NCBI GenBank assembly: GCA_934169925.1
Contig: CAKPOO010000001.1
Coordinates: 1-64,000, forward strand
Direction of reading: 5' to 3'
DNA from: an uncultured Clostridia bacterium
GTDB lineage: Bacteria; Bacillota; Clostridia; TANB77; CAG-465
DNA length: 64,000 bases
Shown: positions 42,172 through 51,811 of the stretch, piece by piece
How positions within the stretch are numbered: the first letter of the stretch is position 1
Layout of the letters: every line of letters begins with the position of its first letter
Notes under the pieces: generated by a model
Databases searched by the model: none
What the model was told of the DNA's origin: nothing
The model's input: the letters and a program-made list of their open reading frames with translations, nothing else
Position numbers and translations under genes: made by a program

Positions 42172-43017
42172 GTGGATTATAGATATAATTTTCAAGATGA
42201 TAAAAAAGTAGATATAAAAAAGATATTATTTATTGTCTTTATGATTGTTATAGCTGTTATGGTGACAGCTTTTTTCTTTAGAAATTCAAATAATAAAATT
42301 TTAGCAAAAGTTTCAAATATTGTTTCAAAACCAATATCTGTTACTATCAATATTTCTAGTAAAATCGGTACATCAGTAAAAAATATTTTTGTATCAAAAG
42401 ATGAGATAATTGCTGAAAATGACACTCTAAAAGAAGAAAATGAAAATTTAAAATACCAATTATTAGAATTGAAAAAGGTTGAAGATGAAAATGTTTCATT
42501 AAAAGAAATGCTAGAAATAAAGAAAACATATCAACATTTTAAAATATTAACTGCAAACATTTCATATAGAGAACATGATAATTGGTCTCAAACTTTTAAA
42601 ATAAATGTTGGACAAAATGATGGCGTAAAAAAAGGTCAGGCAGTTGTTTGTAAAAATGGTCTTGTAGGTTATATTTCAAATGTTGAAGAAAATGAAAGCT
42701 TAGTTACAACATTACTTGATCCATCATCTTCTGTAAGTGTTACAACTAGTGCTTTAAATGAGCCTGCAATATTAAAAGGTGATTTAGAATTAAAAGCACA
42801 AAATAAATTAAAATTAGAGTTTATTCAACTAGATGCGCAAGTTTCAATATCAGATGTAGTTTATACATCTGGAATAGGAAGTTTGTATCCACAATCTATT
42901 CCTGTTGGTACTGTTACAGAAATTGTAAATGGTAAAAACGATATTAATAGGTATGCTATTGTTGAATTAAATACTAATATTTATACTTTAAAAGAAGTTG
43001 GCGTAATTATTGAATAA
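42172..43017 (+). CDS. mreC: Rod-shape protein MreC
   Basis: 281 residues, GTG start after AAAGGAG. One transmembrane helix (about 17-39), a coiled coil (about 75-105, Glu/Lys/Leu-rich) and two beta-barrels outside the membrane, with the family pattern GQNDGVKKGQAVVCKNGLVGYI and the later GIGSLYPQSIPVGTV. Scaffold linking MreB to PBP2. Confidence 0.94.
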   Translation: MDYRYNFQDDKKVDIKKILFIVFMIVIAVMVTAFFFRNSNNKILAKVSNIVSKPISVTINISSKIGTSVKNIFVSKDEIIAENDTLKEENENLKYQLLELKKVEDENVSLKEMLEIKKTYQHFKILTANISYREHDNWSQTFKINVGQNDGVKKGQAVVCKNGLVGYISNVEENESLVTTLLDPSSSVSVTTSALNEPAILKGDLELKAQNKLKLEFIQLDAQVSISDVVYTSGIGSLYPQSIPVGTVTEIVNGKNDINRYAIVELNTNIYTLKEVGVIIE

Positions 43018-43022
43018 AAGGA

Positions 43023-43553
43023 GTGATAAATATAAAAAATGCAATAAAAGTTTCTGTAAATATTTTTATATTTATTTTGATATTATCTTTGCAAATAGCA
43101 GTTATTAATAATTTTTCAATATTTGGAATTAAACCTAACATCATAGTTATATATCTTATGATGCTTGCTATAAAAAAAGGTGTATATAAAACAACTTTTA
43201 TATCTTTAATTGTAGGAATTGTTTTTGATTTTATATACGGCAATAATGGAATGTTTACAATTATATATACAGTTTTTAGTGTGATTACATCTTTTTTATA
43301 TGAACAATTTTTTGAAAGTAAAAATGCATCAAAAGATTTATTTGCAATAAGCGGAGTCATTATTTTTGAATTTATTGAATTATTATATTATTTTATATCA
43401 TACAAATATACAATTTCATTTTTTTATTTGTTAAAACATTTTTTTATTACAATACTTGTAAATTATATATTAATAAAAATAATATTTGTGATTATGGATG
43501 CTATAAATGAAAAAATGGATTTAAAATTTAGGCAACATGTACGTGGATTATAA
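43023..43553 (+). CDS. mreD: Rod-shape protein MreD
   Basis: 176 residues, five or six transmembrane helices, with IFGIKPNIIVIYLMMLAI and GIVFDFIYG typical of MreD. Start uncertain: a GTG at 43023 overlaps AAGGAG, while an in-frame ATA at 43032 has ideal spacing. Lies 5 bases after mreC. Confidence 0.88.
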   Translation: MINIKNAIKVSVNIFIFILILSLQIAVINNFSIFGIKPNIIVIYLMMLAIKKGVYKTTFISLIVGIVFDFIYGNNGMFTIIYTVFSVITSFLYEQFFESKNASKDLFAISGVIIFEFIELLYYFISYKYTISFFYLLKHFFITILVNYILIKIIFVIMDAINEKMDLKFRQHVRGL

Positions 43554-43569
43554 TAAGATAAGGAGGTGA

Positions 43570-45687
43570 GTGGTTATAAAATCTTTAGTTAATTTTTTGA
43601 AGAATTTTTTTGAAAACAGAATTTTAATTATAGGGGTTATAACTATAATTATCTCCTTAATTTTTATATCTAGACTATTTAATTTACAAATTGTAAATGG
43701 AGAATACTATAGAGCAACCTCTCAAAAAAGAGTTGTAAGAAATGTTGAAATTCCAGCAACAAGAGGAGATATTTATGATAGAAATGGAGTTATTTTAGCA
43801 ACAAGTAAATTATCATATAATGTAGAGTTATATAAGATGAATTTAGACGCTGATGTGCTAAATGATTCTATTGCAAATTTGGTAAGAATTTTATATAAAA
43901 ATGGTGATAAAATTTATTCTACATTTCCTGTTAGTGAAGATTTGACAAAATTAGAATTTTTAAGTGATGATGAAGAAAAAAAGTTTAAAGAGAAAATAGG
44001 CATTGATGAGAATGCAACTTTAGATGATTTTATAAATTATTATTCTAAAAAGTATAAACTTGAAAAATATGAAAATGATAAAGATTTACTTTTAAAAATA
44101 ATCATGGTAAAATATGAGGCTATTTTAAATGGGTATTCACTTCTTAGTTCTGTTACAATAGCTTATGATATATCTAATGATTCTTTAGCACAAATTGAAG
44201 AAAGTGCCGATGTTATATATGGTATTGAAGTAGCAGCAAAAAGTAAAAGATATTATCCAACAGGAGATTTAACATCAAATGTAATTGGATATGTAAGCAA
44301 GATAAGTGAAGTTGAGTATAATTCTAAAGATAAAAATGATGGATATACTTTACAAAGTGTTATAGGAAAAACAGGTATAGAAGCATCTTTTGAAAAATAT
44401 TTAAGAGGTAAAAATGGTGTTAAAAAGGTAGAAACAGATTCTTATGGAAATGTGACAAATGAATATGAAACAAGTAAAGCAGAGTCTGGAAATTCTATAA
44501 CACTTACCTTAGATTATAGATTGCAAAAAGTTGCAACTGAATCTTTAGTTTCTACAATTAAAGCTTTAAATGAAGGAACATTAACTCAAACACCAGTTAC
44601 TGATGCAAATGCTGGGAGTGTTGTAGTACTTGATTGTAATACTGGTGAAGTTCTTTCTATGGTTAGTTATCCAAGTTATGATAACAATGAATTTGTAAAT
44701 GGAATATCTACTAAAAAATGGAAAGAATTAACACAAAATGCATTAAATCCTATGTATAATAGGGCAATTTCTGGAACATATTCACCAGGTTCTACGTATA
44801 AAATGCTTGTTGGAATTGCAGGTCTTATGAGTGGTGGAATAACTGTAGATGAAAAATATTATGATCCGGGAATATATCCTTATGGATACAATCCAAAATG
44901 TTGGATATATTCATATTATGGAATAACACATGGAAATATTAATGTTTCAGAAGCTATAAAAGGTTCTTGTAATTGCTTTTTCTATGAAGTAGGTAGAAGA
45001 ATTGGAATATCAAATATAGTAAAATATGCTCTTGAATTTGGACTTGGTCAAAAAACAGGAGTAGAGTTGCCACAAGAGTCATCTGGAATTATTGCTGGTA
45101 ATATTGATAAAGATTGGTATTTAGGTGATACATTATCAGCTGCTATTGGACAGTCATATAACCAATATACTCCTATACAACTTGCAAATTATATATCAAC
45201 TATTGCAAATGGAGGAACACTAAATAAAGTATCTGTTATAAAAGATATAAAAAATGAAGCAACAAACGAGTCTGTACTTAGAAAAGAAATTGATGAATAT
45301 GCAAGTAGTGTAACAGGTGTTTCTACTACTTCTAAAAATCTTAATATTAAGCAAGAATATATTAATGCAATTAAAGTTGGTATGTTATCAGTTACAACAG
45401 AATCTGGTGGTACAGCAGCATCTGTATTTAGAGGTAGTGAAGTTCAAGTTGCCGGAAAAACAGGAACATCTCAAGTTACAAAGGGTACAAATAACGGTAT
45501 ATTTGTTGGATTTGCTCCATATGATGATCCACAAATTGCTGTTGTTGCAGTAATAGAACATGGAGAAGAAGGAACATATACAGCAAATGTTGTAAGGCCT
45601 ATTATGGATGAATACTTTAATATTTATAAAGAAAATAGAAAAAATGAAAAATCTCAAGATGCAACAAAAACTCAGATAAATTTCTAA
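43570..45687 (+). CDS. Penicillin-binding protein 2 (elongasome transpeptidase)
   Basis: 705 residues, GTG start near AGGAGG. One membrane helix (about 18-38), the class B dimerisation domain (RVVRNVEIPATRGDIYDRNG), and the transpeptidase domain with SxxK = STYK (about 408), SxN = SCN, and KTG = GKTGTSQ (about 630). An insertion near residues 95-160 (Asp/Lys-rich) lengthens the head. It is the MrdA/SpoVD type, and adjacency to mreBCD argues for MrdA. Confidence 0.95.
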   Translation: MVIKSLVNFLKNFFENRILIIGVITIIISLIFISRLFNLQIVNGEYYRATSQKRVVRNVEIPATRGDIYDRNGVILATSKLSYNVELYKMNLDADVLNDSIANLVRILYKNGDKIYSTFPVSEDLTKLEFLSDDEEKKFKEKIGIDENATLDDFINYYSKKYKLEKYENDKDLLLKIIMVKYEAILNGYSLLSSVTIAYDISNDSLAQIEESADVIYGIEVAAKSKRYYPTGDLTSNVIGYVSKISEVEYNSKDKNDGYTLQSVIGKTGIEASFEKYLRGKNGVKKVETDSYGNVTNEYETSKAESGNSITLTLDYRLQKVATESLVSTIKALNEGTLTQTPVTDANAGSVVVLDCNTGEVLSMVSYPSYDNNEFVNGISTKKWKELTQNALNPMYNRAISGTYSPGSTYKMLVGIAGLMSGGITVDEKYYDPGIYPYGYNPKCWIYSYYGITHGNINVSEAIKGSCNCFFYEVGRRIGISNIVKYALEFGLGQKTGVELPQESSGIIAGNIDKDWYLGDTLSAAIGQSYNQYTPIQLANYISTIANGGTLNKVSVIKDIKNEATNESVLRKEIDEYASSVTGVSTTSKNLNIKQEYINAIKVGMLSVTTESGGTAASVFRGSEVQVAGKTGTSQVTKGTNNGIFVGFAPYDDPQIAVVAVIEHGEEGTYTANVVRPIMDEYFNIYKENRKNEKSQDATKTQINF

Positions 45688-45688
45688 T

Positions 45689-45717
45689 TTGCTAAATTTA
45701 CAAAAATGTGGTATAAT
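45689..45717 (+). promoter_or_regulatory. SigA-type promoter of an orphan gene
   Basis: TTGCTA (45689-45694), 17-base spacer with TGTGG before TATAAT (45712-45717). Confidence 0.7.
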
Positions 45718-45764
45718 AACTCTGTAGCTATTTTTACTTTACTATAATTATAGGAGGAACGTTT

Positions 45765-46481
45765 ATGACTAGTGCAAGTAATACAAATTTTAAAGATGAC
45801 GTTTGCAAGTTAAAGGATTCAACTCTTAAAGTTCGGGGAAATGATTGCTTTAGAGCTATTATTTTAGTTGCTGTTGGTGGACTCGAATTTAATATAAACT
45901 TTGCAAAAGATGGAACTTTAGATAAGTACCAAAGTACTTATGGTAAAATTCCAATTGAAACTTACGTTGATTGTTTGTTTGAGTGTATATCCGAAAAAGA
46001 ATACGCAGATTTTTATGATCTTGCTGTTGATATTGGATTAAAGCTTGAAGAAAAAACAAGTATGATAGATACCAGATTGTTAAGACAGTATGTCGTAAGA
46101 AAAAGAGCAATGACTGCTGCTGCAAATAATCCTTTTTATTTATTTTCATATTTTGAAACTTTTGAAGATAAGGAGATTACAAAAGAGTATGCAGAATACG
46201 AGATAAAGTGCAAGACGATAAAATATTTTGATGAATTTTTGTTTAAGAATATTATGAATATCTTTACTGGAATTGCATTTAAATTAAGTGGAATAAGTAA
46301 AATGATTGAAATATCAGAAAAGACCTTTAAAGCACTTTATCCAGAAGAGGAAAATAACAATATGTCGCAGGCTGTTTTTAAAGAAAATCTTAAAAGGTGG
46401 ATTTTATTTAATGACATGGATAGATTTGTAAAGATTATTGAAAAAGGTGAAAAGATTTACATAATTGTTAAACCTATATAG
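45765..46481 (+). CDS. Hypothetical 238-residue protein
   Basis: ATG after AGGAGG. No signal peptide or clear membrane helix. N-terminal segment is beta-rich (FRAIILVAVGGLEFNI); the middle is helical and Tyr/Phe/Lys-rich (YLFSYFETFEDKEI). I recognise no family. Single gene with strong promoter and a long hairpin terminator. Codon use (AAG, GTT, GAC) differs somewhat from the mre and rel genes on each side. Confidence 0.65.
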   Translation: MTSASNTNFKDDVCKLKDSTLKVRGNDCFRAIILVAVGGLEFNINFAKDGTLDKYQSTYGKIPIETYVDCLFECISEKEYADFYDLAVDIGLKLEEKTSMIDTRLLRQYVVRKRAMTAAANNPFYLFSYFETFEDKEITKEYAEYEIKCKTIKYFDEFLFKNIMNIFTGIAFKLSGISKMIEISEKTFKALYPEEENNNMSQAVFKENLKRWILFNDMDRFVKIIEKGEKIYIIVKPI

Positions 46482-46489
46482 TTAGTATA

Positions 46490-46548
46490 TGTTATATAAC
46501 TTAGTTAATTAAACTTTTTAAGTTTAGTTAGCTAAGTTATTTTTCTTT
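46490..46548 (+). terminator. Terminator of the orphan gene
   Basis: ATAACTTAG.TAA..AAACT pairs with AGTTT..TTAGCTAAGTTAT, then T. Confidence 0.8.
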
Positions 46549-46564
46549 TTTATATTGAATTTTA

Positions 46565-46593
46565 TTGAAATAAATATTCAAATGATATATAAT
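46565..46593 (+). promoter_or_regulatory. SigA-type promoter of rel
   Basis: TTGAAA (46565-46570), 17-base spacer, TATAAT (46588-46593). Confidence 0.78.
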
Positions 46594-46631
46594 TTTAAAT
46601 ATATTATGCTTAATTTTAGTTGGTGATTTTT

Positions 46632-48788
46632 ATGGAAAATATTCAAATAATAGAAAAAATATTAAGTGATGAAAAAATTAAATATGATGAAGAAATGCTA
46701 AAAAAAGTTATCAATTTTTGTGAAGTAGAGTACAAAGATAAGAAAAAAGCAGGAAAGCCAATGATGGAACACGTAATTGGCGTTGCAAAAATTGTAGCTA
46801 CTTTAAGAATTGATGATGTGTCTATATATGCTTCACTTTTACATGGAATTTTAAAATGTGAAAATGTAGATATAAAAAAATTAAAAGAAATGTTTGGCGA
46901 TGAAGTTGTTGATATAGTAATAACTGTTAATAAACTTTCATGCTTTAATATAAAAAATAAAGATAAAGTTGATTCTGAAATGTTAAGAAATATGTTTCTT
47001 GCTATTGCAAAGGATATTAGAACAGTTATAATAAAACTTGCAGATAGACTGTATAATATGCAAAATATTTCTTATGTTGATAATGAAGAAGTAAAACTAA
47101 ATATGGCAAAAGAGTGTCTACAAATCTATGCTCCTATTGCACATAGACTTGGTATGTCAAAGGTAAAATCAGAACTTGAAGATATATCTTTTAGAGTGTT
47201 AATGCCAGTTGAGTATGGTGTTATTAAAGCACAAATTGATGAAAAGAAAAAAGAAAGAGAATTATATATTGATAATAGAATAAATGAAGTAAAAAAAGAA
47301 CTTGAAAAACAAAATATCGAGGCAAGTATTTATGGAAGACCTAAACATTTTTATAGTATATATAAAAAGATGAAACAAAAAAATTGTAATGCCGATGATT
47401 TGTTTGATTTACTTGCAATTAGGGTAATAGTAAATTCTGTAAAAGACTGTTATAGTGTTTTAGGAATAGTACATGATATGTATAAACCAATGCCTGGTAG
47501 GTTTAAAGATTATATTGCAGTTCCAAAAACTAACATGTATCAATCTTTGCATACAACTGTTTTTGGTGAGGGTGGCAAACCTTTTGAAATACAAATTAGA
47601 ACTTGGGATATGCATAATGTAGCAGAAAAAGGTATAGCTGCACATTTTAGTTATAAAGAAAAAACAAAAAAGATAACTCAAGCAGACCAAAAAATAATAT
47701 GGCTTAGAAAAACTTTAGAAATACAACAAGACATAACAGATAATACTCAAAATTTAGATAAAATAAAAGGTGAAATCTTTGGTGAGGAAGTTTTTGTATT
47801 TACACCAAAAGGAGATATAAAAGCTTTACCAAAAGGTGCTACTACAGTAGATTTTGCATACAATATTCATCAAAAAGTAGCTGAAAAAATGATTGGTGCT
47901 AAAGTAAATGGAAGAATAGTACCTCTTAGCACAAGACTTGAAAATACAGACATTGTTGAGGTAATAACATCTAGTAATTCAAAAGGACCAACTATAGACT
48001 GGCTTAAATTTGTAAAAACTACAACAGCAAAAAATAAAATTACATCTTTTTTAAAGAAGCAAGGAAAACAGCAAAATATTATAAAAGGTAAGGAAATTCT
48101 TGAAAAAGAATTAAAGAAAAAAAGATATTTAAAAGATGTATTAAATGATGAAAAGATAGTAAATGAAGTATTAAGAAAAAGCAATTTTAATTCTTTAGAT
48201 GAAGTTTATGAAAATATTGGATTTGGCAGTATATCAGCTTTAAAAATTGTAAATAGATTTAATGAAGAATATGAAAAAAATAAAGAGCTAGATATTGATA
48301 AAGTAGCAAAACATAAAGTAGTAAATAACAATTTAAAAAATAAGAATAATTTAATAGAAGTTGAAGGAATAAAAAATTGTAAAGTAAAATTTGCAATGTG
48401 TTGTTCACCAATTCCAGGGGATGATATAAAAGGATATATAACATTAGGAAATGGTATATCAATTCACAGGGCAGATTGTGTTAATATAAAAGCTTTAGAA
48501 AATACACCTTCAAGGTTTATAAATGTAAAATGGAAAAATGAGCTAAAAGGAGATTTTGAAGCAAAAATTGTTGTAAAAGCAAATGCTTCAAGTTCAGTTT
48601 TAACTGAATTACTAAAAAAATTATCTGATTTAAAAGTACAAGTTATTCAAATATCAAGTAGAGTAACACATGATAGAGAAAATATTATGGATTTAAAAGT
48701 TAGTGTTGCAAATATTGAAATGTTACAATCAGTTATAAAAAACTTAAAAAAAGTAGACAGCGTATTTGAAGTAAAAAGAGTTCATTAA
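46632..48788 (+). CDS. rel: RelA/SpoT-family (p)ppGpp synthetase with a degenerate hydrolase domain
   Basis: 718 residues. N-terminal HD region: the first His is kept (MMEHVIGVAKI), but the HD pair reads LLHG (about residue 70) and the ED pair is missing, so hydrolysis is probably lost. Synthetase: YGRPKHFYSIYKKM, DLFDLLAIRVIV, RFKDYIAVPKTNMYQSLHTTV (RFKD is the bifunctional-type loop; the Tyr is the pppGpp-site residue). TGS (about 395-455, VFVFTPKGDIKALPKGATT), a Cys-rich zinc element (CCSPIPGDDIKGY) and an ACT-like C-terminus follow. A second hydrolase elsewhere would be expected. ATG at 46632 after GGTGATTTTT. Confidence 0.93.
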   Translation: MENIQIIEKILSDEKIKYDEEMLKKVINFCEVEYKDKKKAGKPMMEHVIGVAKIVATLRIDDVSIYASLLHGILKCENVDIKKLKEMFGDEVVDIVITVNKLSCFNIKNKDKVDSEMLRNMFLAIAKDIRTVIIKLADRLYNMQNISYVDNEEVKLNMAKECLQIYAPIAHRLGMSKVKSELEDISFRVLMPVEYGVIKAQIDEKKKERELYIDNRINEVKKELEKQNIEASIYGRPKHFYSIYKKMKQKNCNADDLFDLLAIRVIVNSVKDCYSVLGIVHDMYKPMPGRFKDYIAVPKTNMYQSLHTTVFGEGGKPFEIQIRTWDMHNVAEKGIAAHFSYKEKTKKITQADQKIIWLRKTLEIQQDITDNTQNLDKIKGEIFGEEVFVFTPKGDIKALPKGATTVDFAYNIHQKVAEKMIGAKVNGRIVPLSTRLENTDIVEVITSSNSKGPTIDWLKFVKTTTAKNKITSFLKKQGKQQNIIKGKEILEKELKKKRYLKDVLNDEKIVNEVLRKSNFNSLDEVYENIGFGSISALKIVNRFNEEYEKNKELDIDKVAKHKVVNNNLKNKNNLIEVEGIKNCKVKFAMCCSPIPGDDIKGYITLGNGISIHRADCVNIKALENTPSRFINVKWKNELKGDFEAKIVVKANASSSVLTELLKKLSDLKVQVIQISSRVTHDRENIMDLKVSVANIEMLQSVIKNLKKVDSVFEVKRVH

Positions 48789-48801
48789 TATAGAGGGGAT
48801 T

Positions 48802-49035
48802 ATGATGATTATAGGGTTAAGTGATTTAAATAGTTCTAAAAAAATTAAAGATTTTTTAAATAGTACTAACTATATAGTTTCAAGTTTAGATCTTGATTTT
48901 GGTAAAGTTTATATGGATAATAAAGGTCATCTGTATAAATTTGAAAATGGAGAACAAAAGGAAGTAAAAGATAAAAATATTATTGAAATATTTGAACTTG
49001 TGTTTTTTTCTCCAAGTCAAGACAATATTTTTTAA
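48802..49035 (+). CDS. Hypothetical 77-residue protein
   Basis: ATG after GAGGGG; a second ATG follows at once. Short alpha/beta protein (SDLNSSKKIKDFLNSTNY, then VYMDNKGHLYKFENGE). No motif recognised. It lies 13 bases after rel and just before the HVMTH gene, probably in the same operon. Confidence 0.55.
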   Translation: MMIIGLSDLNSSKKIKDFLNSTNYIVSSLDLDFGKVYMDNKGHLYKFENGEQKEVKDKNIIEIFELVFFSPSQDNIF

Positions 49036-49055
49036 TAAGGGGTATGGTATTTAAA

Positions 49056-51143
49056 ATGTCAAATGGATATATAAAATATAAAAAATATAATTTCAATTCT
49101 TTATACAAAGAAAAAGGGTATGATAAAGCATATTTTAAACTATTAAATGAGTATTTTTCAAGACTTAGTTATGAGTTTAAAATTTCAGAAAAAAAGTTAA
49201 ATGTATATTTGGATCGTTTTTTAGATAACTTTGATGAAATAATATATACTGATGATTTACAAAATGAAAGATATGGTTATTGTAATACAGAACAAAGAAG
49301 AATTGAATTAAATGAAAATTTATTAAATTTGGATAATAATGGAAGTGAAGGATTATTTTTAGTTTTTGCACATGTAATGACACATGCAATTATGTTTGAT
49401 CAAAAAGATAAAGTATGTGGAATGTACAAAAATGCAGAAAATGAAAATCTTAATAAATATGCTTGCCTTGATGAGTATATAGTAGAATACATTTCAAGAA
49501 AAATTGTTCCACCTGAAGAAGATGAATATACAGTAACTCTAGCTATAATTGAAATATTAAGTTCTATTTTAGGAGTATCAAATTCTACTTTAATAAAATT
49601 AGCAATTGACGGAAGAGAAAAATTTGATGAAAAATTATCTAATAAATTTATAGATAAAATGATCTATGAAAATTTTATGGAGAATTTTTCTGCAACAATT
49701 TCTAAGATATTTAATACTGAATTTTCTGATTATATAACTGATGAAAAAATAAACGAAAATATGGAAATAGCTTTAAAAGAATTAATGGACATTGCTAATT
49801 TATTCTTAGTTGAAAGATCTAAAAAAGACCTTATAGCTAACCCATATCAAGATTTAGGTGAATATATAAATAGATTTAATGATGATCTTAACATGGTAAA
49901 ATATATAATTACTAAAAATGTAGAAATTTTAGAATTAGATCCCCAAAATATTGTTGTTAACAAATATTTAAAAGATAATTTAAGAGATAGAATGAAATAT
50001 ATAATCACATTGTATTCTTATGAACAAACAAAAAATGTTTATGATATGAATATAAAAAACTATGTTTGTGATGAAAAATTAGGTGAAGAATTACTTCAAG
50101 AATTAGCTGATAGATTTGGTATGCATTATAACGCTAAAGAAATTAATTTTGATGCTTCATATAACGATTTTGTTGAATCTTTTGAAGAAGAGTTAGAAGA
50201 AAAAGAAGAATATAGAAATAAAAATTTATCTGAATATATTCAAAGAAATATTTTTGATCAAGATATTTCTGATATTGCTAAAGAAAAAATCACTCAAACA
50301 TTATCAGCAAGTATTGAAAGTATAAAAAATATGTATAATACTTTAAAAGAAAGATTTGGTTTTGCATCAGATGAAACAAAATTATTGCCAGAATCAAGTG
50401 ATCTTGAAGATGAAAGTAATAAATTAGATTCTAGTTTTATTGAAAAACTAAATGATTTAGAAGAAAATAACGAAGAAAAAGAAAAAATTAAATTAAAAGT
50501 TAATGTTTCTGACTTTGATGATAATAATGTAGATAACGAAGAAATTGATACTGATAATTATGAGTATGAAGATGAAGACGAAAATGAGAAAAAAGATAGC
50601 ATTATTAATAAAATAACATCAAAATTTTCAAAAATATTTAGTAAAAAAGATGAAGAAATAGATAAAGATGATAATGATAAAACTGAAGATTATCAATATG
50701 AAGATGATGCTAAAAATGACGATTATGCAGAAGATGAAAAAGAAGAACAATTTGTAAATTCTAATTCTTTAAAAGATAAAAATGTGATGGAAGATTATCT
50801 AAAAATGATTAAAGATATAGAAAAAAATAATGAGTCAAATTTAGAAAATGAAGATGAAGAAGATAAAGAAGATGAAAATTTTGAAGATAGTAATTTAGAT
50901 GAAGTTAAAGAGGAAATAAAAAAAGATTGTGATAATGAATCTAATTTTGCTGATGAAACAAAAATTGATGATTTTAATGATAATAATGATGAAAATACTA
51001 ATAATGAAGATGAAGATAGTGAACTTGAAAATATAAATTTAGATCTTGATAAACTTTTAGCAAATAATAATACAGAAGTTGATGATAAAAATACTAATGT
51101 AAATACAAGCACAAAAAGAAGAAGAAGGGGAGCCGCTAATTAA
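49056..51143 (+). CDS. Large acidic protein with HVMTH pseudo-metallopeptidase-like motif
   Basis: 695 residues. The N-terminal half is globular. It holds an ELNENLLN..........LVFAHVMTHAIMF segment that resembles an HExxH helix with Glu replaced (HVMTH). The middle is helical. About residues 440-680 are very rich in Asp, Glu, Asn and Lys and likely disordered. The end is RRRRGAAN. No membrane helix or signal peptide. I do not recognise the family. Start: AAGGGG is 1 base before an ATG at 49044 and 13 bases before the ATG at 49056; I chose the latter with doubt. Its stop overlaps the next start (TAATG). Confidence 0.6.
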   Translation: MSNGYIKYKKYNFNSLYKEKGYDKAYFKLLNEYFSRLSYEFKISEKKLNVYLDRFLDNFDEIIYTDDLQNERYGYCNTEQRRIELNENLLNLDNNGSEGLFLVFAHVMTHAIMFDQKDKVCGMYKNAENENLNKYACLDEYIVEYISRKIVPPEEDEYTVTLAIIEILSSILGVSNSTLIKLAIDGREKFDEKLSNKFIDKMIYENFMENFSATISKIFNTEFSDYITDEKINENMEIALKELMDIANLFLVERSKKDLIANPYQDLGEYINRFNDDLNMVKYIITKNVEILELDPQNIVVNKYLKDNLRDRMKYIITLYSYEQTKNVYDMNIKNYVCDEKLGEELLQELADRFGMHYNAKEINFDASYNDFVESFEEELEEKEEYRNKNLSEYIQRNIFDQDISDIAKEKITQTLSASIESIKNMYNTLKERFGFASDETKLLPESSDLEDESNKLDSSFIEKLNDLEENNEEKEKIKLKVNVSDFDDNNVDNEEIDTDNYEYEDEDENEKKDSIINKITSKFSKIFSKKDEEIDKDDNDKTEDYQYEDDAKNDDYAEDEKEEQFVNSNSLKDKNVMEDYLKMIKDIEKNNESNLENEDEEDKEDENFEDSNLDEVKEEIKKDCDNESNFADETKIDDFNDNNDENTNNEDEDSELENINLDLDKLLANNNTEVDDKNTNVNTSTKRRRRGAAN

Positions 51144-51811
51144 TGATTAATTTTGAAAAATTAGAGATAAAATTATCAAATATTGAACATTATACTAATT
51201 CATATATTGTATATAATGAAAAAAAGGACGCTTTTTTAATAGACCCAGCAGATAATGCTGGGTTTATAATTCAAAAGTTACAAGAATTGAATTTAAATTT
51301 AAAGTTTGTGATATTAACGCATACACATGCTGATCATATTGGAGCTTTAGAAGAAATTATAAATAAATATAATGTATGCGTGTTTTTACATAAAAGTGAT
51401 TATAATGTTTTTCTTGATAAAAAAGATGGATATTTTGATCTTTTATGTGTAAAAAAACAAAGTATCAAATTAGAAAATATCAAGTTTGTAAAAGACAATG
51501 AAGAAATTTTATTTGATGATGATATAATAAAAATTATTCATACACCAGGTCATACTTCAGGATCAATATGTATTTTTGTTCCAAGTATTAAAGTGCTTTT
51601 TTCTGGAGATACAATTTTTAAAGATTGTTATGGTAGATGTGATTTAGATAGTGGAAACATAGATGATATGGCAAATTCTTTAAAAAAAGTGTTTGATATG
51701 TTTAAAGATAATGAGATATTAGTATGTCCTGGACATGGTAGTAAATGTAGCTTAAATGATACAAAAAGAAAATTAAAGTTAATGCTTGCTGTTAACGGAA
51801 AGGTAATATAA
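51143..51811 (+). CDS. Metallo-beta-lactamase-fold hydrolase, glyoxalase II-like
   Basis: 222 residues; overlaps both neighbours by one base. Metal ligands HTHADHIG (about 59-66), HTPGHTSGS, SGDTIF and CPGHGSK are all present, in the GloB-like order. Substrate uncertain: thioester, lactone or other ester. Translationally coupled to the acidic protein and to ung. Confidence 0.87.
   Translation: MINFEKLEIKLSNIEHYTNSYIVYNEKKDAFLIDPADNAGFIIQKLQELNLNLKFVILTHTHADHIGALEEIINKYNVCVFLHKSDYNVFLDKKDGYFDLLCVKKQSIKLENIKFVKDNEEILFDDDIIKIIHTPGHTSGSICIFVPSIKVLFSGDTIFKDCYGRCDLDSGNIDDMANSLKKVFDMFKDNEILVCPGHGSKCSLNDTKRKLKLMLAVNGKVI

Noticed and set aside
49350..49420. Functional zinc peptidase in the acidic protein
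   Set aside because: The motif is HVMTH, lacking the catalytic Glu of HExxH.
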